A DNA stretch of 64,000 nt, from positions 930,001-994,000 of the forward strand of contig JAPWGK010000011.1 in the NCBI GenBank assembly GCA_029641185.1, given 5' to 3'. The notes beneath the pieces were generated by a model. That model was not told the DNA's origin, searched no databases, and was given only the letters and a program-made list of their open reading frames with translations. This document shows, in pieces, positions 10,237-21,626 of this stretch (its first letter is position 1; each line of letters opens with the position of its first letter). A program made the position numbers and the translations under genes. The DNA is from Pseudofabraea citricarpa. Its lineage: Eukaryota > Ascomycota > Leotiomycetes > Helotiales > Dermateaceae.

Positions 10237-11711
10237 TCAAGTATCAGTAGCTAGAGTGTTGTTCAAACCATCAAAAGGAGCATGGAAAGAACTCCAATCG
10301 TTCGACACGCAGCTCCACTTCTCCAAGTCCCCCTGTGTGTTGGCTGCATTCCAGTGGTACTGCTCAGGATTCTGCATTGATAAGAGGTTGTCCCATTGGT
10401 CCTGACTGGTGGCACGGCCACATGCGTTGAAGTCACTCCACTCGAGCCCAGTACGGTACTGTAATTGGTTTTCTCTGTCAACCATCCCAATGATATCGCT
10501 CCCCGAGGTTGGAGGGATGGCGCCGTGAGTATTCTGGATCGATCTATCAATTGATTGGTTGGGATGCTGCCGAGATATTGGATTCCCAAAAGCTTGAGTT
10601 GCTCCAAGATTGTTTATAGCAATGTGCGGGTCAGTTTGACTGCCTGTTATAGCATCAACATCTACCTAAAGCTTAGCGCCATTCAATTATAGAATAACAA
10701 CAAGATTCGATCGGCCTGCACGGCTCAACTTACAACTTGAGATAGTGCCCCTGTCATCTAACAGCCCATGCTGAATAGCAGAATTAAAAGGCGGATTGGG
10801 CAGAATAGCGTCATCCATCATAGATTCTCCTTGACCTGAGTTACGGCGTTTTGTACCTTTGGTGGACAGACGGGCTTTCGTGGTTGTCACTGAGGATCCA
10901 GGGATACCTTCCTTCTCCCCAGTTCTCTTGCGCTTACCGTTTGGAAGCTTCGTGCTAGAGGTTTCATAGTTGGATGAAGATTCGATCGCATTGTTGGTTG
11001 GATAATTGTTCTGACTTCTATCTCATCTCTGAGTTATGTTTCCGCGACCGGATTTCCAGAAAGGCCGACTTACCGCTCTAGTTGTTGATTCAGGGTTTGC
11101 TTAGCACTTGCAATCAAAACGTTCTTCAGACCCAGTATATGCCAGTGCTTTTGCTCGAGACCGGGAATATCTCTTGCTTTGCCTTGCATTATTGAACAAT
11201 CAGATTGAAGGTGCTTCTCAAACCTGTCGACACGGTCAAATGTCTGACCACATCCGCACACAGCACTGCAAACCACATCTAATACATTTGTTAACCGCTT
11301 TGAATACCTAGAAAACTGCTTCAAGGGGCATACGCATTTTGAAGTGCCGGAGTAGATGGGTCTTTTTGCTATACGTTTGCTTTGTTTGACGACAGTCCGA
11401 ATTTGGACATCTTAAGGGTTTCTTTGCGGGAGACTTCTTCGTAGTTTTAACATCAACGTCATTTTCCCCATCAGACGTGATCGAGCTATCGTTAGCTTCT
11501 CGGGATTGATAACAACTTGGAAGCAGTGCCTGTTGAAGTTGGCCAAGAAGATGAACGATGATTTGCTGTCCGAAGTAAGTTGAGATAAAATGAATAATGG
11601 ATACGGCTGCGTGCAAACCTTATCGACTTCAAGGTGCTCCTTTAGATGAGCCCTCGAAGGAAATACAAGTAAGCAATAAGGGCATCCCCATTGAGGCTGG
11701 TGATCAGACAT
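10237..11711 (-). CDS. C2H2-type zinc-finger protein, five exons (412 aa)
   Basis: Five exons join without any stop: 11711-11619, 11565-11334, 11278-11074, 11017-10734 and 10661-10237; all junction phases agree. Three zinc-finger-like units lie in the N-terminal half: WGCPYC...HLKEH (residues 8-26), RCPNSDC...LLRHFKMH (C-x4-C-x15-H-x3-H, spanning the exon 2/3 junction) and CGCG...FEKHLQSDC (H-x4-C ending). The middle is basic, with GKRKRTGEK and KGTKRRN as likely nuclear localisation signals. The C-terminal third is rich in Gln, Asn, Ser and Trp, as in activation or interaction regions. Role as a nuclear regulator is inferred from the fingers and basic segments; no target is indicated. The gene model is well supported by frame continuity; the start could lie further upstream at an in-frame ATG (11780 or 11852). 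Confidence 0.75.
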
Positions 11712-12130
11712 GTCTATGTCGATTGAAGTTAATGTCACGCATCGTGTGGACGGCGTCTCAAGAAACAGGCGTCGTCCCATACCTTGACTAGCGCAACTGA
11801 TTATACCTACGCATTTGAGAGACGCTGACGGGGGCGTTAAGCGAGTACGCATGAGAACAGCACCAGCAACAGCAACGAGGCTAGCTTCTGTTGGATGTTT
11901 TCAAGGGATCAAAGTGATTGTCCAATCAAGAGAGCTTGTGGTTGTTGGATTGGATGGTGCGCACAAGGGTGTTCATGGCCATCAGATCTGCAAATGTCAT
12001 GTTCACCAATATCACGGGGTGGTGAGAGTATGAAGGAATGCTAACGAATGGAGATGCATGCCATGCTATCAGGTATTCCAGTCAGCCCGTGGGACTTTCC
12101 CAGCAGCGAAGCATTCTTTAGGCAACACTT

Positions 12131-12190
12131 TGGGTAGGCCCTTAGGAAATCACCATGGGAAGGCCCTTGGGAAGGCCCTTGGGAAGGCCC
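12131..12190. repeat. Short 12-bp tandem repeat
   Basis: The unit GGGAAGGCCCTT occurs at 12157-12168 and 12169-12180 and in part at 12181-12190, with degenerate copies before it from 12131. Read on the plus strand it would encode Gly-Lys-Ala-Leu repeats, but no real gene is evident there. Confidence 0.75.
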
Positions 12191-12358
12191 AATGTCTTGA
12201 GGGTATCGGCGCTGCAAAACGCTCTATAGAGGCGAGGATCGATTGAAAATAGCAAGATACCCTGTTCTAAGTCGAAGATGCAACATCATGTCTATCAGCT
12301 TTTATTTAAGGCGTCGATATTTATGAGGAAACTAGAGTCAGAGGGGACCGGACAGTTC

Positions 12359-12367
12359 TATATAAAG
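12359..12367 (+). promoter_or_regulatory. TATA box
   Basis: TATATAAAG about 115 bases before the ATG at 12482, followed by a CT-rich start region (TTCTCTTCTGATC). Placement is right for a fungal TATA promoter. Confidence 0.45.
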
Positions 12368-12481
12368 ACCCCATTGAGGGCGTAGAATTCACTGTTCTCT
12401 TCTGATCTTTCAACAAGACATTACTTCCTATCATACATCTTGGCTCCAAACCCGCAGCTCCCGAAAACCAGCACAGTCATT

Positions 12482-12688
12482 ATGGCAGACAGAAAGGGAG
12501 GCAACATCATCGACAGCTCAGCCATTGACACTCTCATCAAGCAGGGCGAAAACAGTCAAAAAACCCGCGAGGCTGCCTCAGAGAAACGTCGCAAGGAGGC
12601 GGAGGATGCAAAGAAGGTGGAGGAAATGAAGAAGCTGTCAGAGGATAGCGGGACTGCTTCCCAGACTGCTCGTGGCAAGGGTATCTAA
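12482..12688 (+). CDS. Small charged protein, hypothetical (68 aa)
   Basis: An intact frame beginning at the first ATG after a TATA box and CT-rich leader. The product is very hydrophilic: residues 20-55 are Lys/Glu/Arg-rich with a likely coiled or extended helix (EKRRKEAEDAKKVEEMKK), and the tail is Ser/Thr/Gly-rich. No cysteines, no membrane segment and no signal peptide. I do not recognise a domain. The promoter and leader support a real, possibly highly expressed or stress-type small gene, but this is inference. Confidence 0.5.
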   Translation: MADRKGGNIIDSSAIDTLIKQGENSQKTREAASEKRRKEAEDAKKVEEMKKLSEDSGTASQTARGKGI

Positions 12689-13164
12689 GAAAGGCTCCCG
12701 AACCGAGCGAGGTATATTGCAACAAGAACCCTACTCTACTGACCTTGCTAATCGCGAATAAGGAGCCTGGCTGGATGCTCATGATTAGTGGTGGTCGTGT
12801 GAAGAAGACAGGGTGTCTGTCATAATTTCCTTGGTTTGGCGGCCGTTCCGAAATCTATTGGTGGTCAAACTACTTAGCCATTATGCACACTCGTTTGAAA
12901 TTATTTCCTCAACTCTGGTAGATTTTGCATCCATGTGTTCCAGTGTGCTGCTGTTCGTGATTTGACAAGAAACCGCGATTTGCTTTCCCCAATGTCACGT
13001 TGTTTGCCACGAAAGCACCAATCCAAAGCATCCCTGAAGCCATTGTGGCTCGTGGACCAGGTTACAGTACATTAGTGGTGGCTGATTAAATGTTGGGTCG
13101 GTGAAAGGGGTTGCCTTGACCACAGCTTAAAAGTCCTACCTTCCGCCCACCATCTCCATGTTCT
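12689..13164. other. Intergenic, no supported gene
   Basis: About 475 bases: the 3' region of the small gene and the upstream region of the APH gene at 13165. A run of C/T (13120-13160) lies just before the ATG. Nothing else seen. Confidence 0.5.
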
Positions 13165-14547
13165 ATGGGTACTGCCCACGAGATGATACCCTTCGATTTT
13201 ATCGCCCAGAAAAATGCCCAGGAGGCGCAACACGCATTTATCCGCAAATTCGTCGAGGCAACACCCGAGATTGTGTCTTTTGTTGACAGTTGCCTCACGT
13301 GGAACGAGGCCGGAGAGTTCCTCAGTTACTTCAAAGGCTCATTCAACCTTAGTATTGCCGTGAGAAACAGCAAGACCAACGAGCGTGTCCTTATTCGTTT
13401 CCCATTTCCGGGCAAGGTACACGAGCCGTGGCGAGAGACAAAGGTTAGGAACGAGGTTATGATTATGAAATATCTTTCTGAATTCACGAGCATCCCTATT
13501 CCCCGTGTCTATCGCTGGGGTCTTACTCAGGAGAGTCCACAGCAGTTAGGGCCGTTTATGATCGAGGAGTTTATGGAAGGGGAGAATCTCGGCGATGTCC
13601 TGAAAAAACCAACCGACAACGAGGCTGATCTTGCTATTCTGGATCCAGATATCGACAAGGCAAAGCTTGATATCGTCTACGAACAGATCGCTGGCTTCAT
13701 GCTACAGCTTTCGCGCCTGGAATTCCCGCGCATTGGGGCTATCTCTAAGGATACCGTCTCTGGCGAGTGGACTGTTACTGGGCCACCACTCACGTACGAC
13801 ATGAACGAGGTCGTCGGCTTCGCTGGATTTCCCGCTGACCACTTTGCAACTATGCCAACATTCACTCGCGCCAGCGATTACTTTGCCTCACGCGCGCAAT
13901 CTCTACAGGCACATCTGGAGACGCAGCGCAATATAGCTTTCGAAGACGGAAGCATCACCTGGAGCCGCCATGTCGCGCGGCACTGTTTCGCTAAGCTGAT
14001 CCCCATACACGGCATTCTGGACAACTCCGGACCGTTCCGGATCTTCTGTGATGATCTGCGGCCGTCGAACATGCTGGTCAACCCCGAGACGATGCAAATT
14101 ACCGCCTTGCTCGACTTTGAGTTTACCAATGTCATGCCGGCCCAATTCGCTTACGATTTGCCCTGGTGGCTTATACTTCAACAGCCGGGCATTGAGGTAA
14201 GCGAGAGAAAGCAAGAATTCCTAGATCTCTTCGAGCCGCGAAAGGACCAGTTTATCCAGGCGATGGAGCGTGTCGAGGCTAAATTGACCCTACCCGCTGG
14301 AGAGACGCGCCTCTCAGCTCGAATGCAGGAGTCATGGGATAGCGAGCGTTTCTGGTTTAACCTTGCATCGAGAAGCAGCTTTGACGTCGACCAAATCTAC
14401 TGGGAGATTCTGGATAAAGAGGGCCAAGGCGAGGCGACGTTGGATAGGGCGACAATTGCTAGGAAGGAGGAATTCCTGAGACTGAAGAAGGATCAGTTCG
14501 AAGCATATTGGGCGGAGAAGCAGAATGACGCGCGCTTTGACAAGTAA
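13165..14547 (+). CDS. APH-fold phosphotransferase, single exon (460 aa)
   Basis: An uninterrupted frame from an ATG to TAA. The N-lobe has RVLIRFPFPG and a conserved Glu in ETKVRNEV, then IPIPRVYRWG and the hinge GPFMIEEFMEGENL. The catalytic loop reads FCDDLRPSNMLVN (about residues 291-303), with Cys in place of the usual His but with the catalytic Asp and Asn kept, and ALLDFEF about 12 residues later supplies the metal-binding Asp. This is the pattern of the large fungal APH/choline-kinase-like family whose substrates are mostly unknown. The C-terminal 120 residues form the usual helical tail (SWDSERFWFNLASRSSFD). GC content is higher than in neighbouring DNA, with a bias to C/G at third positions. 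Family assignment strong; substrate unknown. Confidence 0.85.
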   Translation: MGTAHEMIPFDFIAQKNAQEAQHAFIRKFVEATPEIVSFVDSCLTWNEAGEFLSYFKGSFNLSIAVRNSKTNERVLIRFPFPGKVHEPWRETKVRNEVMIMKYLSEFTSIPIPRVYRWGLTQESPQQLGPFMIEEFMEGENLGDVLKKPTDNEADLAILDPDIDKAKLDIVYEQIAGFMLQLSRLEFPRIGAISKDTVSGEWTVTGPPLTYDMNEVVGFAGFPADHFATMPTFTRASDYFASRAQSLQAHLETQRNIAFEDGSITWSRHVARHCFAKLIPIHGILDNSGPFRIFCDDLRPSNMLVNPETMQITALLDFEFTNVMPAQFAYDLPWWLILQQPGIEVSERKQEFLDLFEPRKDQFIQAMERVEAKLTLPAGETRLSARMQESWDSERFWFNLASRSSFDVDQIYWEILDKEGQGEATLDRATIARKEEFLRLKKDQFEAYWAEKQNDARFDK

Positions 14548-15037
14548 AGAAGCCATGAAAAGTTGAGAATCATGATGTAATCCAGTTTCTCTAGTTGCAA
14601 TTTCAAGTCATCTACTTCCCGAAATGTGATATGCCACTTGAATATCAGGAACAACAAAGGAAAAGCGCTTGTTGGGGGTGATAGGAATCAACTAGGCCTG
14701 ATTCGGAACGACAACACCAAGGGAAAGGCTGTGAGCAATATTGAGGGAAACAACAGTATTATACTTAGGGCGACACAATTCATCAGCACCACCAGATTCC
14801 AAAAGGGAAATCAGTCAACTTACAGAACAGAAGCGTGGCTGGAACACCAAATGGGCACAGCGACGAAAGAAGAGGCGATACAAATGTATTGTATGTGACA
14901 AATTTACCGTCACCACTTAACATATATGAGTTGTAATCATTCTATTGCATGTTAAATAATGCCAGGTACAAACAATAATACCCGAAGCGCAAATTCCCAC
15001 GTCGACGGCAACATTCACCGCTTTCGTTGCGCAAGTT
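14548..15037. other. Intergenic between convergent genes
   Basis: About 490 bases between the 3' ends of the APH and dynamin genes. A 90-codon frame (14626-14898) has no features I can support. Confidence 0.45.
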
Positions 15038-17668
15038 TTACATATCATCCCACCCACTCTTCTTACCTTTCTTTTTCTTGTCCTTCTTTGGGTTTGGGAT
15101 GAACATTGCCTCCTCTTCTGTTGGAGGTTCGTCGGGTCCCACTTCAAACTCAATAGCCTCTTTTGGTTCATCAATGGGGTCCTGTTTAGGCAAAGAGAAT
15201 ATTAGCTGGATGCTCCTTCAGGGGTCATCGACATGATTAGGCTCTTACCTCAAGGGCAATTTCATCTTCTAGTTCATCCTTTTCTAGCCAGTTGGAAGAC
15301 GGACGTGAGCTGCTCTCACTATACGCGACTTCAGAAATCGAATCCTCTGTTTGAGCGCCATCTTCATCATCAAGAACTGTACGGTATGATTAGTTGTATC
15401 TTGTGCATGGTTGGTGTCAACGTACGTATACTTTCTCGTGCAGCGTACACTTGGCAAGTCGTCGCACCGGCAATGAGAACCGCCAACTTCCTCGTCAAGC
15501 TGTCTCGAACGCTTTTCTTCTCTTCGTTCTCTGCAGCGATACTCGTGACAGTCTCGGGTTTCATAGCTATGATGTGCGAGGGACAAAACATGTCCACAAC
15601 GGGTTCTACTAGAGCCACCTCAATAACCAATGTTGGTACGTTGTCGATAAACAGTTTCAAGGCAGTCTGTAGAATGTTAGTAAAGTGGTATTTTGGATGA
15701 AAACAGTCGGAAACTTTCCTTATAGTACGCCTGCATATCATCCAACGCATCTTCAGCTGCCGCTCTATCCATATCCACATCTGTCTCCCACTTCATGGCA
15801 GCTACTACTGATGGAATATCACTGGCCTTTATGTAGCCAGACGTGTTTGTTTGCCTCTTGAGGAAATCTTCCAGACTGGCACTTCTCCTCTTCTGCTTTA
15901 GCTTTTGGGCTGTGTCTGAGAAGTAATGGTTTGTTGTCATTGGCTCCCTTTTATGGACACGGAGAAGGTCTTCCAGTCTCCGTTCAGCGTCACTAAGGCC
16001 TTGGTTGAGTTTGGAATCGAACCAGACCTTGAAAAGTGAGTCGGAAACGTCGGGCGTGGTGAGGTACTGCAAGGTGCGTTCTAAGAACTTCCTCAGCGCA
16101 TTCCATACTTCACGAACGTGTTGATGAGCCAGGCCTGCCCATGGGGAACTATATTCTCGGAATATGGTGCCGACAAGTCTTGGGCTTGGCAAGCCTGGCA
16201 ACTCGGAGCCGCGGTTGGCCTTGAGAACATGAAGAACATGGTTGACGGCAGCATCTCTAGTTTGTTGGCCCGGGGCGTGGGTTTTTCCTGGAACAATGAC
16301 CCATTTCGCGCCTGTTTCGTAGAGAGCTTTTTTGAAGTCCATCTCTAAGTTTCGAACAACAGCTCGAAGACGCTTCTCCTGGGCTGGTTTGGATAAACCT
16401 TCCTCGAAGAACTCTTGGTCGTAGGCACCGCAGGTTGCACTCCGGCATACACTTTGAAAGCGCTGGCTCAGATCAACAAGGAAAGCCCGTTGCTCTTCGA
16501 TTGTATGTCTGACACTGCCAAGTTTCGCCAGCTCGGCCTGGCATTCGTGCATCTCTGAATGGATATCCTTTATGAGGCCTGGTAGCTCGATTTGGATCTG
16601 CTTAAAAAGCACTTTACTCAATCGTTGCCGGAGATTGTCGATGCCAACCATCCAGGAAGATAACGTCTTGAAGTTGCTCTCGTTGAAGTAACTGGCGACC
16701 CAAATTAGTTGAGTGTGCCCCAAAAGGTGGTGCAACTTACTGCGATTCTTCTGAGTCTCTTGATGCACCTGGCATCTCTTCGGAGTCCAGGTCTAAGTTT
16801 TTGACCACATGCCAGCCAAGTTCAAGGTGAATCTGCTCATTTCTTGCGAGGCTGATGAATGCAGCCTCACTTTGTGATCCACGAGGTAATGTATCTGGTT
16901 TCGTGATGATCCCGAGGGTTCGACGACCTTCAGGATCAAATTCTCGAGCCCGTGACGATATGGCTTGATTGGCAAAATCATTCTTTGCAGAAATGACTGC
17001 GAGAATAATGCTCCGCGAGTTACTCATATATGACCTCACCAGCCTTGAAACAAGCTCGACGTCTTGAGTGGTCTGCGTTGCATTCTCGGAATGAATCAAG
17101 CCTGGCAGATCGACAATAGTGAGTTGTGGATGAGATGGGCCGGTGATCTCGATACGTAGAACATCGCTTGAGATAGCATTGATGGCGCTGGCGAAGCCCA
17201 TAGCATCGTGAGCCTTCGTAAAGACCTTTGGGAAATCATCTCGGTGACTGATAGAATAGTGGAACTGTTCGAGGCGCTCTTTTATCGCAGATGGTCGATC
17301 TATACCGGGAACGATTGAAACAGAGATTGAGGACTTTTCGGATCTTCGAAGGATTACTTCTGTGGCAAACCGAGTACCTGATAATATCAATTAGCATATA
17401 AAACGATTTATAGTATCACGAAGGATAATTGAGACATGCATTACTTACACAAATTATCTTTCCTCGGAAATGGTAGGTCGGAGAGAGCTGCCAGGACAGA
17501 ACTCTTGCCGCTCGATTGGTCTCCACAGACAATCAGTTGAGGGAGAGCTGCAAAGTCACTGAGACCCTGAGCACGAAGAGTATCGACCACATCAAGTAAC
17601 TGAAGCTGATCCCCGGTATTCAGCGAATTGAGAGCACTAAGGCCCAATGCCGACAGGTTGTTCGTCAT
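15038..17668 (-). CDS. Dynamin-family GTPase with GED-like C-terminus; one non-canonical intron
   Basis: Six exons give a continuous 780-residue protein: 17668-17449, 17377-16741, 16691-15719, 15666-15426, 15376-15249 and 15181-15038. The GTPase domain has G1 GDQSSGKS (49-56), the switch I Thr in CTRFATEV, G3 DLPG (in IVDLPGLIHS) and G4 TKPD. The middle and GED-like regions follow, then an acidic segment and a Lys-rich tail ending KKGKKSGWDDM. It is the Mx/vacuolar-sorting type of fungal dynamin-like protein; roles in organelle or vesicle membrane fission are known for relatives, the target here is unknown. Oddity: the only in-frame boundary between exons 3 and 4 has GA instead of GT at the donor (AAG|GAAAGT), although branch point CTAAC and acceptor CTACAG are good. 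If the intron is retained the protein ends 13 residues later and loses the rest of the GED. Confidence 0.8.
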
Positions 17669-18256
17669 CACGGATGGAATTGACGACCTCCTTCACAGAC
17701 GCGAGAAAAGTCGAGGAGACTCTGTCACTTAACGCCATCATGGTAAAATTTCTGCAATCCGACATTTTGGTATTATTGGAATGATGCAGAATCAAACGCA
17801 TGACAGCGTCTTGTAAAAAGAAACCTGCCACTTTCCGGCCGAGACAGCTCCTCAACAACAATCGACCCTATCACGAGTACAGTCAAATATTGTGAATGTT
17901 ACACGCGGTAGAAGACTTTGACCACGATAAGAAGATGTAGAAGCTATTGGCTACACGTCATGTATGGCTTATCTTTCGATCAACGACATCACGCCAAGGG
18001 CCAGTTATATTATCGAATGCGGTTTCAAGAGAATGCAACCACGGCAAATAGAATTGATATATCATCTGCAGCCTCACTGCTGCTGCAGAATACAATATCA
18101 AGAGAGCCCTCTTTCGTGTAGATGCAGATTCATTAGCGGCAAGTCAACCAATCGTCATTTTTCCATTGTCATTTTACCCCGCTTCTTAACAGCCAACGCA
18201 AGTTTCCTTGCTAGTTTTCATAGCATCAAGAAGGAGTATTGTTGATCAGCCTCACT
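17669..18256. other. Upstream region of the dynamin gene, no supported gene
   Basis: About 590 bases. Two overlapping plus-strand frames (17918-18245) lack any motif. The dynamin start was taken as the ATG at 17668; a short upstream exon cannot be excluded. Confidence 0.4.
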
Positions 18257-18541
18257 CTACCATCTCAGGACAGGGCCAAGACGGGAGTGGAATGATTTAT
18301 GCACCTTGTGTTTTATCTTACCCTCGATGTCCAAAGCCGTCCCAAATGACTGTTTAGTGTTTACTATGTTTCTGGGCGCTTGATTGCTTGACATCTTCCA
18401 GCCTCCCTTTGTATTTTCCTCGTGATTAAGGATCCAGTCCAAAAAGGCTTTCGGGTTACGGTGAGAGCTAGCATGCATCGTCTTTTTAGCATACTTCCCC
18501 GCGTATTGGCAGTATTTGTAGAATGCTTCAAGTGTCAACAT
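18257..18541 (-). CDS. Hypothetical Lys-rich protein (94 aa), doubtful
   Basis: An ATG-started frame of 94 codons with an aromatic and Lys-rich N-terminal part (FYKYCQYAGKYAKK) and FLDWILNHEEN in the middle. The composition is more protein-like than the surrounding shadows, but I recognise no domain and see no splice partner. It borders an AT-rich block (18560-18760), so it could be the remnant of a larger gene or element. Confidence 0.25.
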   Translation of the reverse strand: MLTLEAFYKYCQYAGKYAKKTMHASSHRNPKAFLDWILNHEENTKGGWKMSSNQAPRNIVNTKQSFGTALDIEGKIKHKVHKSFHSRLGPVLRW

Positions 18542-19114
18542 CCACCGGTTGGTATGAGATTCAGTCTCTCCAGCCTTATTCTTTACATCTAAGCAGAGTT
18601 TACTAGTGATCCGTTACTATTATTAGAGGGAGTGATTGGTGGTTGGCTAATGGTGATGCCGTTTTATATAATTTATTACGAGATCACAAGATAATTATAT
18701 TCAAAATAACGATAAAATCTAATATTTCCTGTAGATTCTTGGAGGCATTATAAATTCAGAATAATGTATGTCTACAGGTTTGACGCATGTCATTGGTCTA
18801 CAAGTGTGCCATGAACCACACTAATCAATCACATGATAATACAGTCTCCGATACCGAGTGCTGGATGGGGATAAAAACCCCTCACACTGTCACACAAATG
18901 CGAACAACTTCAGAATCATCATTCTGTCCAACATTCTCAAACTTTCACTGTAAGGATAACATTTAATTTCAAAACTTAGATGTCCTCGGCTGATTAGATA
19001 TATGTGATAGACCGTTACCCAACCCGCGCCTTTACCTTTGTTGTTCTCATGTCTATCACTCTGAAACTCCCAGTACCAAACTACTGGATCATCCGAGACC
19101 CTCAAGTCCCAACA
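18542..19114. other. AT-rich intergenic block
   Basis: 18600-18760 is strongly AT-rich with many TA steps. No gene seen. The part from 18840 to 19114 is likely the promoter and leader of the small gene at 19115. Confidence 0.4.
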
Positions 19115-19515
19115 ATGTCAGCACTCAAGGACAGCATCAAAGCAAATGCTGCTGAACATCTTGACGTGGTACATACTCTTTTCTTTGCTTGGCTTGAGGT
19201 TAAACTTATCGCTAATGATAGACTTGCTAGAATATATCTGATAGTCACATATTCATGAGGAGAATGATAGGAATACCAGGCCACAGAACCCTAATGATGG
19301 GGGAGCCGAAGTATACACCTGGGGATATGGTTATAGGGGTCTTGTATTTGATGAACGATAGATGGTGGATTGATAACAGAGAGTACGCCGGCCCTGCTCT
19401 TGTGTTGCTGCGGAGGGCTGGTGCACCAGGTCAGCCTTTCAACAACCTAAGGATCACAGTGGACAAAACAAGACATGAAGTATTGTCGCTGTTTGCATAC
19501 CTACCAAAGACTTGA
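19115..19515 (+). CDS. Small hypothetical protein, two predicted exons (112 aa)
   Basis: Exon 1 is 19115-19168 (MSALKDSIKANAAEHLDV) and exon 2 is 19231-19515, joined in phase 0 by a 62-nt intron with donor GTACAT, a GCTAAT branch sequence and acceptor GCTAG. The second exon has a compact, protein-like sequence with PGHRTLMMGEPKYTPGDM and WWIDNREYAGPALVLLRRAG. No known domain recognised and no signal peptide. It ends 12 bases before the 3' end of the minus-strand gene at 19528-21626, so the two are tail to tail. The frame continuity is suggestive only. Confidence 0.4.
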
Positions 19516-19527
19516 TGTATGAAAGTA

Positions 19528-21626
19528 CTAGTTGAAATGCTCCCATTCGGAGAAATAGCCCGTAATACTCGACACCGCCGGTTCATAGTTGCCTGCAAAT
19601 TGAATTTGAGTGACATAAATCTGCATTTTGTTTTCTGACTAACATACCTATACTTGGTTGATAAGTTGGGAGTGGCAAATACCCAGGGTTTGGAAACAGA
19701 GGCACGTGAGAAGCACTGCTGGATGCCCTGGCCTGTTCCCATGTGCTGTCATGCCGCATGAAAACCTGCGGCAAAGAGTATAGTTTCTGCATTTTTCGTG
19801 CGCCTCCTTTGTCTTTACTGGTCCATTGTGTCTTCTTTGCTAGAGGAATCCTTGAATGTTTTTGGTGGTCGATGTGTTGCCTATACTTGCCTTGAGGTTG
19901 ACTATAGCTCGCTGTAGATGGTATATGTGGGGGATAGGAATCTGGTGGTGTTGAAATGCTGTGACCATGCGGCTCAAAAAGAGCATTGCCAGTAGTTGGT
20001 GGTAGAAAGAATGATGAATTTTGAGGCAGGCCAGGAGCTTGGAGTTTTGCCAGCGCCAAATCTACACTGTTGTCCAGAAAAACACCAGACAGTTTATAGG
20101 CTGCTAAGGTCGCTTCTATCCAGTCGTTCCGGACATGAGTTTTCAAGATCAGATGGGGCGCTGCTAGAACATATCTCCATATCCGCTCAAGATAAGGCAG
20201 TAGTATTCTGCCAGTTTGCTGGAACCTGCAGGCCGTGATTAGTAGGTGTACGATTCGAGAGGTTAATTTTGTCCAACTTACGAAGAGTCCAGTATCTGGT
20301 CTCGGGGATAAATATAGGTTGTGAATATCAAACCAAGGAGATGGAGCTCCTCGGAATCCAAAATCCAAACGTCGGTGCTCTTATTGTTCGTAGACACACT
20401 ATTCGTAGAGTAGACCAGCATCCCGTCGGCTGACAAACTCTGACATACCAACTCGGCCTCGATGCAAGACTTGATACTTTGCTCGAGCTCGGTTCTGCAT
20501 GAGAAGAGATTGGCGACTTGCTGATTGAGGCCACAGGACTGTAGTTTAACCTCTTGCATATTTCCATCCCCGCCCCATCGTTTCTGTGGCGAAACTCCGC
20601 GAAATAGCATATCTTGTCGAATTCCGTCTGGTCCCAGAGCCTGAAGGAGCGCGGTCAGACGAGCGTCAGACGAGCTTGACACTGTAAATACGTTGTCGAT
20701 TGCTGTTGGCAACTCTAGATTTCCGTACCCAAGAGCCTCGGATATGGCACGAACACTGTAAATATGTCAGCAGTGCCTCAAAAACCTCAATTGCATCCAT
20801 ACGAGAGTTTATTGGCCTTTCTACCACAAGTATCAAGCAGAGATGCAATCAGACCAGGAATAGTGTAGTGAGGTTCCAGGCAATCTTTATAATCGTAATC
20901 TACAAACTCGGCTTGAGAGTGGTGGTTGAGGATGGACCGCTTAGTCTTATCGCCCTTGATGTCAAGTAGGTAGGTGATAGATAGCGAGGCTAGATAACTG
21001 TGAACAAGATTCCTGAAACGGATGATCGTAAGGGACATACCGAAAAAGAATAACTCTGTTGCACGATATATCGACCACTTGTTACGTACAAGATCAGCAA
21101 TGATACCGTTGATCCATTTAGCGCTTCTGAGCAATCTTCTCCGATCAGATTCTCGGTTGCCGATGTTTTGAATTATCGGCTCGACTTCGTTGTAGGGCGC
21201 GCCCCTGGCAAGAAGAACATTGCAGTAAGACAGCAAAATGAGAACTTGGAACCTGTGGATATGCCTGACCCTAGGATGGGCGTATCGTGGCGTGACGAGT
21301 CGTGCTGAATTGATAAACTCATTTGTTGAAGTTGGCTCTGCCGCAGGGAAGTTTTGGACGAAGCTTCGGACCACCTCTTCATAATCGCCTGCGTTGTTCA
21401 GCTCAAGCGCTCGCTGCTTCTCCCTCCACATATCGGTACTGGGGACCTTCAACAGAAACGATGCAGCGGCGGCCTCTTTCCTTGTAATCGCCTTAGGACT
21501 GCCCCGGGTAGTGCCCGGGCGAGAAGGTACTCCAAAGTAGTCCAATGGGCCGTCGCTTGACAGGACGGGTGATTCCCAACGCAATCCCGCGCGCGAAATG
21601 GTCAGAAATCCGTTTAGAGTGGTCAT
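19528..21626 (-). CDS. Unknown fungal protein, four exons (646 aa)
   Basis: Exons 21626-20803, 20755-20282, 20225-19648 and 19592-19528 join in frame with consensus GTATGG/GTAAGT/GTATGT donors and CAG acceptors, giving a single 646-residue product. The N-terminal 280 residues are mostly helical with aromatic-rich stretches (HRFQVLILLSYCNVLL, RATELFFFGMSLTIIRF) that could be buried helices; I would not call them membrane segments. The C-terminal 150 residues are low-complexity, rich in Pro, Ser, Gln and His, and end in YFSEWEHFN. No nucleotide-binding, zinc-binding or catalytic motif is visible. I do not recognise the family. The gene model itself is well supported by the four matching phases. 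Confidence 0.7.

Larger units (their letters stand above)
11712..12481. other. Intergenic with promoter of the small gene at 12482
   Basis: About 770 bases. It holds a small GC-rich tandem repeat (12131-12190), a TATA box at 12359 and a pyrimidine-rich leader before 12482. Short frames here have no recognisable features. Confidence 0.5.

Noticed and set aside
12058..12246. Protein with Gly-Lys-Ala-Leu repeats
   Set aside because: The frame is only the translation of a short tandem repeat, with no promoter or conserved flanks.
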